NCBI RefSeq assembly: GCF_030506325.1
Contig: NZ_CP120683.1
Span: forward strand, 6,328,501-6,392,500
DNA from: Tunicatimonas pelagia
GTDB taxonomy: Bacteria > Bacteroidota > Bacteroidia > Cytophagales > Cyclobacteriaceae
Direction of reading: 5' to 3'
Length of the DNA stretch: 64,000 nt
Shown here: piece by piece, positions 46,501 to 54,440 of the stretch
Layout of the letters: each line of letters opens with the position of its first letter
Position numbering within the stretch: position 1 is the stretch's first letter
Notes under the pieces: generated by a model
What the model saw: only the letters and a program-made list of their open reading frames with translations
Databases searched by the model: none
Told to the model about the DNA's origin: nothing
Translations under genes and position numbers: made by a program

Positions 46501-47211
46501 TTAAACAATAGAGTACGGGCGGCGGCGGAACGCACGAGTTGGTGATGGGTTTGGTCGGTATGCTTTCGCAGTGGCCACATCTAACAATAGCTGATCGGAG
46601 CGTTCCAGCATTCGATTGGCTAACACTAAGTATTTTTCCGAAAAAGCTTGCAGCCGTATCCGTTCAGCCTCGGTCATTGCGAAACGCTCAGGCTGCTTGA
46701 GTACCTCATTCATTTCGGTGGATTTAATGATCAGGTCTTCTGCTAGGTACTGAAAGGCGACTGCACCGTAGGCCTTCCGCTCGGCGGCAAGTTGGTGAAA
46801 GCTCCCGGTGAGCGACTGGGCAGTTTGCTGTGCCTGCTGAATAGAAGTCAGGTCCGTCGGTAGCGCATCGGCTGCTCCGGCAATAAACAAATCGCGAAAG
46901 GTATCGTCTGGACTACGCTGAAACAGCGGATGTTCTACTACGAAATCAATCTCTATACCGGGTTGTACAGCCCCCTTCACCAGTTCGGTAGCCAAGTACA
47001 GTGAGCGGGACAAATCGGCTCAGTGTAGATCCCGGACCGATTCGGCTTGTTTCCAGTCATTCAGCACCTGCTGTTGCAGAATTTCTATCGCAAAGTAGTG
47101 AGCGTGCATATCCTCGGTAAAGTCACGGATTTTTTCGTGCTGCTGTCCTTTAGCGAAGTTCATTGCTACATTCTCACCGCTTTTGACGATGGCTTTTTTA
47201 TCAATCACCAA
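46501..47211 (-). pseudogene. Hypothetical helical protein interrupted by one in-frame TGA
   Basis: From ATG 47211 to the stop at 46501 the same frame runs for 236 codons with a single TGA at 47022-47020, in the context RDLH-stop-ADLSRSLYLATEL. A TGG to TGA change is the simplest cause. The protein is helical with no signal or known motif; composition is loosely like conjugation or secretion coiled-coil proteins, but no assignment is made. Two pieces (63 and 170 codons) might still be translated separately. Confidence 0.65.
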
Positions 47212-47349
47212 AAAAGGCTGAGAAAGTGTTTAGGATTCTATGTATTGGATATTATAGTAATAGCAAAGTAGGATCAAAGAAGGAAATCGGCTCATCTTGA
47301 AGTTAACCAAAACATTCAGATTATGCAGACTTCACAAGAAGACCTAACC

Positions 47350-47363
47350 GGGCCCCGGCGGCC
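47350..47363 (+). other. 14-nt GC-only insertion in the IS5 transposase (first)
   Basis: Sequence GGGCCCCGGCGGCC sits between ACC (47347-47349) and GAT (47364). Deleting it restores LTDFQW, the expected IS5 N-terminus, in frame. All 14 bases are G or C in an otherwise AT-balanced gene. Confidence 0.65.
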
Positions 47364-47969
47364 GATTTCCAGTGGGAATATATTAAAAATATCGTTGATA
47401 ATGGTCGGAAACGAAAAACCGGCCTTCGTATGGTGGTAAATGCTCTTTTGTTGTTCAATCGTACCGGTACACAATGGCGGAATATGGATAGCAAGTACCG
47501 AAATAAGCTGCCTATTATTCAATAGTATTTCTATACATGGCAGAGACAAGACATTTGGGAGCAGGTGATACAAACTCTCGTGCAAGTTGCCCGGCATAAA
47601 GCAGGACAAGCTAATAGCCCTTCCCGAGTGGCCATTGATAGCCAAAGCGTAAAGTCCGTTCCCTTTGTCAACAAAGACCGAGGCATAGATGGTAACAAAC
47701 AAATCAATGGCAGCAAACGCCACTTGGTGGTCGATAAACTAGGCCTGCCCCTAGCCATCGGGGTTAGTGCTGCTCATTGCCATGATGGCATGGAGGGTAT
47801 TGAGTTGTTAGGGAAATTAGAGTCCCTTGAGCGGTTAGAGCTTATTTGTGCTGACAAAGGGTATCGGGGCGAGTTTATTCAATCAGCCGAACTCTATGGG
47901 TGGCAGGTAGATGTTGAACAAAAGCCAGAAAGCACAGAGGGGGTTGTTCCTCAGAAAGGGCGTTGGCAG

Positions 47970-47983
47970 CGGACGCCGCGCGG
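47970..47983 (+). other. 14-nt GC-rich insertion in the IS5 transposase (second)
   Basis: Sequence CGGACGCCGCGCGG sits between CAG (47967-47969) and GTA (47984). Deleting it restores GRWQVERSFSW, the standard IS5 catalytic-Glu region. It has the same length as the first insertion and 13 of 14 bases are G or C. Confidence 0.65.
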
Positions 47984-48124
47984 GTAGAGCGTAGCTTTAG
48001 CTGGCTGAACGCATACCGAAGGCTAGCTAAAGATTATGAAAAAACAGTGGCCTCTGCCATCAATTTCATACAATTAGCATTCATCAATATCATTTTAGCA
48101 AAAATCCAGCGCGCTAATTCCTAA

Positions 48125-48445
48125 ACATACTCGTATGTTTGTAAGAGTTACTTAATTCAGATGAATATAGTAGTTTAGTATTACTGGGCAGATGAAGGAT
48201 AAACACGCAAACACGCTGCTATTTACAGCGATGTTGATTAAGAGATCGCCTCTCTACCTGGAGGTTCTTTCAAGTCAGATCGGATCGCCGAAGCGACAGC
48301 ATTTACAGCCGTAAGCAGTTGTCCCACGAGCTAGCATAAAACACGAGCGGCCGCCGCCCGGTTAAGGCGATGAAAGAACTATTTATTTCACCCACTAAAC
48401 TACACAAGGATAATATTATTACAGAACGTAGGCATTGATGCCAGT
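48125..48445. other. Non-coding region upstream of IS110 recombinase; bridge-RNA candidate and GC-rich patch
   Basis: No gene is seen in 321 bp. AAACATAC-TC-GTATGTTT forms a perfect 8-bp inverted repeat at 48123-48140. IS110-family elements carry a structured bridge RNA in a non-coding end, and this region is in the right place, but no target or donor loops were matched. A 15-nt GC-only block (GCGGCCGCCGCCCGG, 48347-48361) resembles the GC insertions in the IS5 gene. Confidence 0.35.
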
Positions 48446-49477
48446 ATGAAAGAATTACAGGTATGCTTTATGACGTTGGAAACGGGGCAGGTACAGAAAA
48501 TTAAGGGAACCCGAACGTTTCCTAATTCACCTAAAGGCTTTTCGGCGTTGATAAGTTGGGCTACCAAAAAAGCCCGTCAAACCGCCGTACGCTTTACAAT
48601 GGAGGCCACGGGGGTATACTATGAGTCATTAGCGTATTTTCTTCACCAACAAGGGCACTACCTAAGTGTGGTCTTACCCAATCAATCTAAGACATTTATA
48701 GACAGCTTGAACCTGAAAAGTAAGACCGAGAAGCTGGAAGCCAAGGCCTTAGCGCAAATGGGGGTAGAGCGGCAACTGCCCCAATGGGAACCGATTAGTG
48801 AGCAGATGTACCAGATCAAACGGCACTGTCGTGAGCGAGTGATGTTGTTAGAGGAGAAAACCATGATAGCCAATCGCTTACACGCCGAACAGCATTGCGC
48901 CCAGCCGAACCGGGCAGTGATCAAGCGGATGAAGCAACGGCTCAAACTACTAGAAAAACAAGTAGGTCAGGTAGAACAGGAGCTGCATCAGCTTGTGGAA
49001 CAGGATCAGGAACTGGCCGAACGGATCGCCAACATAGAGGCCATCAAAGGGTTAAGTTTCATTACCGTGATCACGATCATTGCTGAAACCAATGGCTTTG
49101 CCTTGTTCAAGAACCGGGCTCAGCTTACTAGCTTCGCAGGGTATGACATCGTGGAACGACAGTCGGGTAGTAGTATCAAGGGGAGAACCCGCATATCTAA
49201 GAAAGGTAATCGTTACATCCGCCGGGCTTTACACTTGCCCTCCTTATCAGTAATCCGCTACAATGAATGCTTTCAGCAACTCTATGAAAGAGTCTACGCA
49301 AGGACACGTATTAAGCCGCGTCCACGGTGGATGAAAGGGATCGTGGCGGTGCAGCGAAAGATTCTCATATTGATCTATACTTTGTTTAAGAAAAACCAAG
49401 CGTATGACCCTGAGTTAATGCAACGAAATACTCAGCAAAATAGTAGGCAGGATACTGTGCCTGCCTACGCTGGATGA
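48446..49477 (+). CDS. IS110-family transposase (RuvC-like plus Tnp_20 domains)
   Basis: ATG 48446 gives 343 residues. An N-terminal RuvC-like DEDD domain (with MEATGVYYESLAYFL and LKSKTEKLEAKALAQMG) is followed by a coiled coil and the C-terminal Tnp_20 domain with the LSFITVITIIAETN-FAGYDIVERQSG-KKGNRYIRRAL pattern. The first catalytic Asp of the family lies upstream of this ATG, in VGIDAS coded at 48428-48445 in the same frame. The true start is therefore upstream and non-ATG, or the gene is 5'-damaged. Confidence 0.82.
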   Translation: MKELQVCFMTLETGQVQKIKGTRTFPNSPKGFSALISWATKKARQTAVRFTMEATGVYYESLAYFLHQQGHYLSVVLPNQSKTFIDSLNLKSKTEKLEAKALAQMGVERQLPQWEPISEQMYQIKRHCRERVMLLEEKTMIANRLHAEQHCAQPNRAVIKRMKQRLKLLEKQVGQVEQELHQLVEQDQELAERIANIEAIKGLSFITVITIIAETNGFALFKNRAQLTSFAGYDIVERQSGSSIKGRTRISKKGNRYIRRALHLPSLSVIRYNECFQQLYERVYARTRIKPRPRWMKGIVAVQRKILILIYTLFKKNQAYDPELMQRNTQQNSRQDTVPAYAG

Positions 49478-49556
49478 TTACGAAAAGTAACCTCCTTTGA
49501 GTAATCTAAACTACGAAATATTCTGCAATCTGACTTGCATCTACACACAGCATCTC

Positions 49557-52301
49557 TTAGCTACTGCCTTTCTCGAAACGCCGCAATTGATACGTAAACG
49601 TGAGCATAAAGTAGCGTTGCAAAACCTCAGTCTGGGTTTCTTCTAGGTATTGGGCACTCACCGTTTGATCAAAGCTTTGGTTTTGACCTAGTAGATCAAA
49701 CACCGAAAGCTCGAGCTCTCCACGGTCATCTTTGAGAAACTTCTTGGCGATACCCATATTCCAAAGCGTGTAGTCAGTATCAAACTGATCATTGGCACCC
49801 GTATATCGTTGAAAGTAGGTTTCATTTCTAAAAACAAAGCCTTTTCCGAAGATCAGGTTAAGCTTCGCCCCCAGGGTTTGGGTATAATACTGACTGTTGG
49901 AACCGGACTGAAGCGAATTGAGCACCCGACTTCCGTTGATTTGATAGTAGATATTGTAGTCAATTTTTTCACTGATGTTACTGGCGAGTCCTACTCGAGC
50001 ATTGGCGGAGTAGGCATTGGCAATGTTTTCTTCATCGTTAATCATACCCGGTAGCCTTTGGTACCCCAACCCTATTGAGGCATTTAAATTACTCTTCAGT
50101 GGCGAAATCAGAACTCCATAAGTAGTGTTGTTTTGTACATTCCAGTATCCGTCAAGGTTGACCGGGGTAGTGAGTTGAGCACCCTCCTGAAAAACGATGC
50201 CTCCGGCTGATATCGAATCTTCACTGACAATTGTGGTGCTGTTAGAGATGTAATCAGAGCTGGCCGTCACATTCGTGAAATTGGCCAGCGATGTGTTTCG
50301 ATCAACATTATTTTTCTGAAACCGCAGTCTGAGGGAGTGCGAGTAAGTTTGATCCAAGTTAGGGTTTCCTACTGATAGAAAAAGCGGGTCGCTATTGTCT
50401 AGTACGCCTTGCAACTGGCTTACGGATGGTTCCGTCGTGGAGGTAGCATAGCGAACAAACAGATTGGCATTATCGGATAGCTCGAAGCGACTTGTGATCG
50501 ACGGCAGCAGACTGTTAAAATGTCGAGTTGATTGACCTTCCGTGGGTAGAAACTGCCGATTGCTGAGAATAGCCCGCTGAAAACCCAGTTCAGCATTGAA
50601 GTGACTACCAAACTGACGGATAGAGTAGCGTACCGAGGGAGAGTGGATAGTATACCCACTAGTAAAATCATTGGACAATACCTCACTAAATGATTTAACT
50701 GCATCGCCTTCCTGTAAGGTATACGTATCTCGATCTGATTGACGGGACGTATGGCTCACCTCGTACTTCATCGCCAATTGGGCTAACGTACCGATTGGTT
50801 CGGTATACACTACTGATGATCCGAGCGTATACTGCCCCTCATCGGTAAGATACTCGGTGAGTGAGTCTAACACCAAGTCTTCCAGGTAGCTTTCCCGCCG
50901 AGTAGGGCTTATCCGAGAATTAACTTCTAAAGAAATCGTTCGCCCTATTTTACTGAATTTGTGCTGATAAATCAGATCGTTACTGATGCTGTATGCCTGG
51001 TTCAGACTCGAGTAATTGTTATCTGTCTCACTCAGCAGTTCGCCATCAGCCAGGGTAGTCTGACCCGAGGTGTTTTCACTGCTCTGGTTATTTTGATAGC
51101 TAATCGCAGATCGTAGCAACAGGTTGTTGTTATCATTGATCTGGTAGTCTATCCGGGTATTCAAGCGATGGTTCAGGTTTTTGGTCGTAGCCCGCTGATT
51201 TTGATCGTAAAATTGTTGACCAGTGGCTAATGAAGACTCCCGGCTTAGCAATTGATCGCTACTATTATTAGTCTGGTTGAAAAAGTAGCTTCCTTCAAAG
51301 GTAGCTTTCTCCCCCCAACTGTCAGTAAAATTGATCCCCAGCGAATGAGTGCGGGTGATCCCGTCCTGCACTCCCGTAATAAAATTATTATCTCCACCCC
51401 CTCGTCTGAAGCTACCCCGTCCGCCGCTCACCTGCGCCAAGTCTTCACTACCAAAATTTTGCTGGTTGATGTTGTTAGTCATACCCAAGAGGGTAATCCG
51501 CTGATCTTGATTGAATGAATTAATGGTAACCCCAGCCTCATATAAATTTTCAGTACCATAGCCAGCGTAAGCCTTTCCAAACTGCCCATTTCGGCGATCT
51601 TCTTTCGTGACCACATTCATCGTTTTAATGGTATTGCCATCGTCAAAACCGGTAAGCTGGGCTTGATCGCTTTCTTCGTCGTACACTTGTATTTTATCCA
51701 CCATGTCGGCTGGAATCGTATTGAGGGATAGTAAAGGATCTTGCCCGAAGAAACGCTTTCCGTCTAGCAGCACTTGTTCAATGCTTTCGCCATTGGCACT
51801 CACCCCGTCGCCATCTACCACAATTCCCGGCATTTTGCTCACTAAGTCAGTGGCACTAGCATCCGGATTCGTCTTAAAGGCATCAGCATTATATTGGGTT
51901 GTATCGCCAAGTTGCTCCATCGGAACTACTTCACCTTCCACTGATATTTCATCCAGTACTTTTACATACTGCTCTAGCGAGAGTGTGCCCAAAGTAGCTT
52001 CCGGAACGGTAAGCCTCATCACGCGGCGGTAAGTTTTGTAACCCACACTAGAAATCTGAAGGCGATAAAAGGCTTGTTCCAGATCGCTAACAACAAAACT
52101 TCCGTCGTTCTCGGTAACGGCAAACCGAGTACGGGTAGAGTCTTTAATGTTAATCATTAGCACGGTAGCTCCTACCAGGGCTGTTGTATCTGATGCATCA
52201 ATGACATTTCCTCGGACGCTCCAGGCTTCTTCCTGGGCGTGCGCCGAAAAAACAATCAGTATGAGTAGCATGAGGGCAATAAGCGAACGAGACTGCTGCA
52301 T
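49557..52301 (-). CDS. Outer-membrane beta-barrel protein with carboxypeptidase-like and plug domains (TonB-receptor type)
   Basis: The start is ATG 52301 (914 residues), 1 nt after the Spy-like stop; an earlier ATG 52319 overlaps it. The signal peptide ends near SAHAQ. Then come a CarboxypepD_reg-like fold (about 30-115), a plug (about 140-230, with DLVSKMPGIVVDGDGVSANGE) and a long 20-plus-strand barrel to the end. No TonB box was identified. It is the OMP_b-brl_3 'outer membrane beta-barrel family' type. The ligand is unknown. It is probably co-transcribed with the Spy-like gene. Confidence 0.85.
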   Translation of the reverse strand: MQQSRSLIALMLLILIVFSAHAQEEAWSVRGNVIDASDTTALVGATVLMINIKDSTRTRFAVTENDGSFVVSDLEQAFYRLQISSVGYKTYRRVMRLTVPEATLGTLSLEQYVKVLDEISVEGEVVPMEQLGDTTQYNADAFKTNPDASATDLVSKMPGIVVDGDGVSANGESIEQVLLDGKRFFGQDPLLSLNTIPADMVDKIQVYDEESDQAQLTGFDDGNTIKTMNVVTKEDRRNGQFGKAYAGYGTENLYEAGVTINSFNQDQRITLLGMTNNINQQNFGSEDLAQVSGGRGSFRRGGGDNNFITGVQDGITRTHSLGINFTDSWGEKATFEGSYFFNQTNNSSDQLLSRESSLATGQQFYDQNQRATTKNLNHRLNTRIDYQINDNNNLLLRSAISYQNNQSSENTSGQTTLADGELLSETDNNYSSLNQAYSISNDLIYQHKFSKIGRTISLEVNSRISPTRRESYLEDLVLDSLTEYLTDEGQYTLGSSVVYTEPIGTLAQLAMKYEVSHTSRQSDRDTYTLQEGDAVKSFSEVLSNDFTSGYTIHSPSVRYSIRQFGSHFNAELGFQRAILSNRQFLPTEGQSTRHFNSLLPSITSRFELSDNANLFVRYATSTTEPSVSQLQGVLDNSDPLFLSVGNPNLDQTYSHSLRLRFQKNNVDRNTSLANFTNVTASSDYISNSTTIVSEDSISAGGIVFQEGAQLTTPVNLDGYWNVQNNTTYGVLISPLKSNLNASIGLGYQRLPGMINDEENIANAYSANARVGLASNISEKIDYNIYYQINGSRVLNSLQSGSNSQYYTQTLGAKLNLIFGKGFVFRNETYFQRYTGANDQFDTDYTLWNMGIAKKFLKDDRGELELSVFDLLGQNQSFDQTVSAQYLEETQTEVLQRYFMLTFTYQLRRFEKGSS

Positions 52302-52302
52302 A

Positions 52303-52734
52303 CTAATTGGGGCTATCACCTTCAGTTGCTGCCTCTTTTCTTCGTCCTCTTCGGGTAGTTAGTTCAGTGTAGATAGCGTATTGATCTTCACTGAGGACGT
52401 CCGCGATGAGTTCATTTTTTTCTTCTAGTAAAGCCTGCATCTTTTCTCGGCGGGCTTCCCGGTCACCACTCTGCCGTGGTTCTTGAAAAGTTTCCTGAAG
52501 TGTGACACCAAATTCTTCGTAGATGCCGTCAAGCAGCTCCTTTTGGGCATCGCTCAAATCAGTGATCTGCTCATAAAGTGCTTGCTTTTCCCGGCTAATC
52601 ATTTCCTGCGGATCGCCACCGGGTCGGCCACCGCCAGAACGCTGGGCAATAACTGACGTAAAAGAAGCAACAAGCATCAAGATGCTAAGTAGGGCATTTT
52701 GTAAATTCATCATAGTTTTCATATTAATTTTCAT
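52303..52734 (-). CDS. Spy/CpxP-like periplasmic protein
   Basis: The protein has 143 residues with a signal peptide ending near VIAQ (about 30). A Gly/Arg/Pro-rich linker leads to a helical domain with 'LSDAQKELLDGIYEEFG' and 'LSEDQYAIYTELTTRRGRR', matching the LTxxQ-type repeats of Spy/CpxP, with a basic tail. Spy-like proteins act as periplasmic chaperones or stress sensors. It lies immediately upstream of the barrel protein, and a second Spy-like gene occurs at 63061. Confidence 0.72.
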   Translation of the reverse strand: MKINMKTMMNLQNALLSILMLVASFTSVIAQRSGGGRPGGDPQEMISREKQALYEQITDLSDAQKELLDGIYEEFGVTLQETFQEPRQSGDREARREKMQALLEEKNELIADVLSEDQYAIYTELTTRRGRRKEAATEGDSPN

Positions 52735-52896
52735 CTTTTAGATTCCGAATCTGATAAAACCCTTCGCTTTAAGTGAATTTTTTTATATCACATCACTTGT
52801 AAACTCTCTTTCAATATGGGCTAGATGGACTGATATTAAACCTACTATCCAGACTCTTAAGAAATAGCTTGGCAATGTGTATTCAATGAATTCAAC

Positions 52897-54165
52897 CTAA
52901 AGTCCCAGAGCCTGGATGGCGGGGTCATTTTCAGGAAAAGAATAGGCGCGCCAAATGGTTTGATAATCTGTATTTCGCCAAATTACTTCTCCTTCATCCG
53001 TGACTTCCCATAGCGTACCGTCTCTGCCTTCAGCGATGAGCGTGGTGCCATTCGCAGTACGCACTGCACTACCCAGCCCCGAACTATATAAATTAGGGTC
53101 AGTAAAGCTCCACACCACCGAGGGTTCATTGTCCTGTCCGGCCTCGAGCTGATAAGGTGGATTCAACTGGTACTCAATAATAGCTGATTGATTACCATAG
53201 ACATTATTTCCGTAAACGAGCATATTGCCGTTTTCCAGTAGATTAGGATAGTGAACCCGGTTCAGGGTAATCTCTCCCACATTATCATAAGCGTCCGGAT
53301 TGCCAAAGCGATACACCAGACCGCCGCCGACACCATAATTTCCTCCAGAGCTAGAGGCTGCTTCCTCAGTACTGGTGCTATGATCCAGCACCCATACCTC
53401 ACTGTAGAAGTTGACCGTTAGGTATAGCAAGTCGTTCGTTTCGTCCAGAGTAAGGCCGTTAATGTGCATAAGGTTACCGCCATCATGCGTGCTATTGTAG
53501 TTCAGGTCAACTTTATTGGGATTGTCCGCCACCACTCCGTAGTTTTCTTTAGAAGCATCATTGTCTTGGATAAGATGATCGGTTACATGCCACTCCCAGA
53601 CAATTTCTTGGGTCAGGGGATTCATCTCTACAATAGCTTCCGGATAAATGTCACGGCTGTCCGAAAAACCCATCGCCACGGCCTCGGTGATATTTACCTT
53701 TTCCCAAACGGGAAAAATAATATTGCCATTAGACAGATATTCGACATCATGGTGGGCAATATAGTCGTCGCCAGAGGCATAGGTCACTTCCCAGTCTACG
53801 GACTGATCGGCGTTTATTTTTCGGAACACTCCTCCGTACCCACCAAAGGTAATTTGGGCATTATCTGCCTTTAGGGCCACCACTAAGCTACCATCATCTA
53901 ATAAATTAGCGTCATTCCCTAGTGCCCGGTCCATTTGCCAATCAAAAAGCTCGGTGCCGTCGTGGTTAATGAGGTACACTCCCTGACTATCTTGGTCGAT
54001 GACAAGAAAGAAAGAGGTACTCTCTGTGGTATCCTCATCGGGTACGTCATCGCCAGTCTCATTCAGCGTATCATCACTGCTACAACGTATCAAAAACAAG
54101 AAAAACAGGATGGTAGATAATTGTTTTACGGAAGTTACTAATGAAGAAGAAGGTTTCGCTTTCAT
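52897..54165 (-). CDS. Arylsulfotransferase-like (ASST) lipoprotein
   Basis: The protein has 422 residues with lipobox IRC (Cys about 28) and an acidic linker. The mature part is a beta-propeller with features of the Arylsulfotran_2/ASST family: ANLLDDGSLVVALK, YIAHHDVEYLSNGNIIFP, 'EIVWEWHVTDHL' and 'HDGGNLMHINGLTLDE' (metal/His positions typical of ASST). It may transfer sulfate between aromatic molecules in the periplasm, or only share the fold. It is downstream of the 35-aa peptide gene. Confidence 0.75.
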   Translation of the reverse strand: MKAKPSSSLVTSVKQLSTILFFLFLIRCSSDDTLNETGDDVPDEDTTESTSFFLVIDQDSQGVYLINHDGTELFDWQMDRALGNDANLLDDGSLVVALKADNAQITFGGYGGVFRKINADQSVDWEVTYASGDDYIAHHDVEYLSNGNIIFPVWEKVNITEAVAMGFSDSRDIYPEAIVEMNPLTQEIVWEWHVTDHLIQDNDASKENYGVVADNPNKVDLNYNSTHDGGNLMHINGLTLDETNDLLYLTVNFYSEVWVLDHSTSTEEAASSSGGNYGVGGGLVYRFGNPDAYDNVGEITLNRVHYPNLLENGNMLVYGNNVYGNQSAIIEYQLNPPYQLEAGQDNEPSVVWSFTDPNLYSSGLGSAVRTANGTTLIAEGRDGTLWEVTDEGEVIWRNTDYQTIWRAYSFPENDPAIQALGL

Positions 54166-54248
54166 GTTGTTTTTACTTTCAGGTTTCGGGTTTTGCTGTG
54201 CAGTATCACTACTTGTTTTAGCGATACTTTTCTAATAGAATCTCAACT

Positions 54249-54356
54249 TCACAAGGCTAAAATGAAGAGACTTGTAATGATAAATGTGAGGACTAGTAGT
54301 AGTACGAGCAATGAAAATGGTCTGCTCACCGTGGTACTGATTTTATAGTTTTTCAT
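54249..54356 (-). CDS. 35-residue single-pass membrane peptide
   Basis: ATG 54356 opens MKNYKISTTVSRPFSL followed by an unbroken hydrophobic run (LLVLLLVLTFIITSLFILAL) ending at TGA. It has the positive-inside N-terminus and about 20-residue core of a small membrane protein. It lies 83 bp before the ASST gene and after the S41 gene, all on the - strand. Function unknown; a random ORF cannot be excluded. Confidence 0.5.
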   Translation of the reverse strand: MKNYKISTTVSRPFSLLVLLLVLTFIITSLFILAL

Positions 54357-54440
54357 GGTAAGATGTTAATGGGTTGAAGGTCTTTATTTGTTAGACAGCA
54401 AAAAGTTGAAAATCCTTTGGTCTTTCTGAAGAAGTCTATC

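Larger units (their letters stand above)
47323..48124 (+). pseudogene. Degenerate IS5-family transposase gene
   Basis: Joined frames give a typical IS5/IS1031-type transposase: MQTSQEDLT then DFQWEYIKNIVDNG, TQWRNMDSKY, then the catalytic domain with VAIDSQSVKSVP (Asp), SAAHCHDG and ICADKGYRGE, and the last block VERSFSWLNAYRRL (Glu region) to TAA 48124. Lesions: a 14-nt GC-rich insertion at 47350-47363, TAG at 47523-47525 and another 14-nt GC-rich insertion at 47970-47983. Element ends were not defined. Confidence 0.82.

Noticed and set aside
31033-47211. Alternative genetic code (UGA = Trp) to explain the TGA codons
   Set aside because: xseA and other intact genes end in TGA, and the alginate-lyase copy also has TAA stops. 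Nonsense mutation is the simpler reading.
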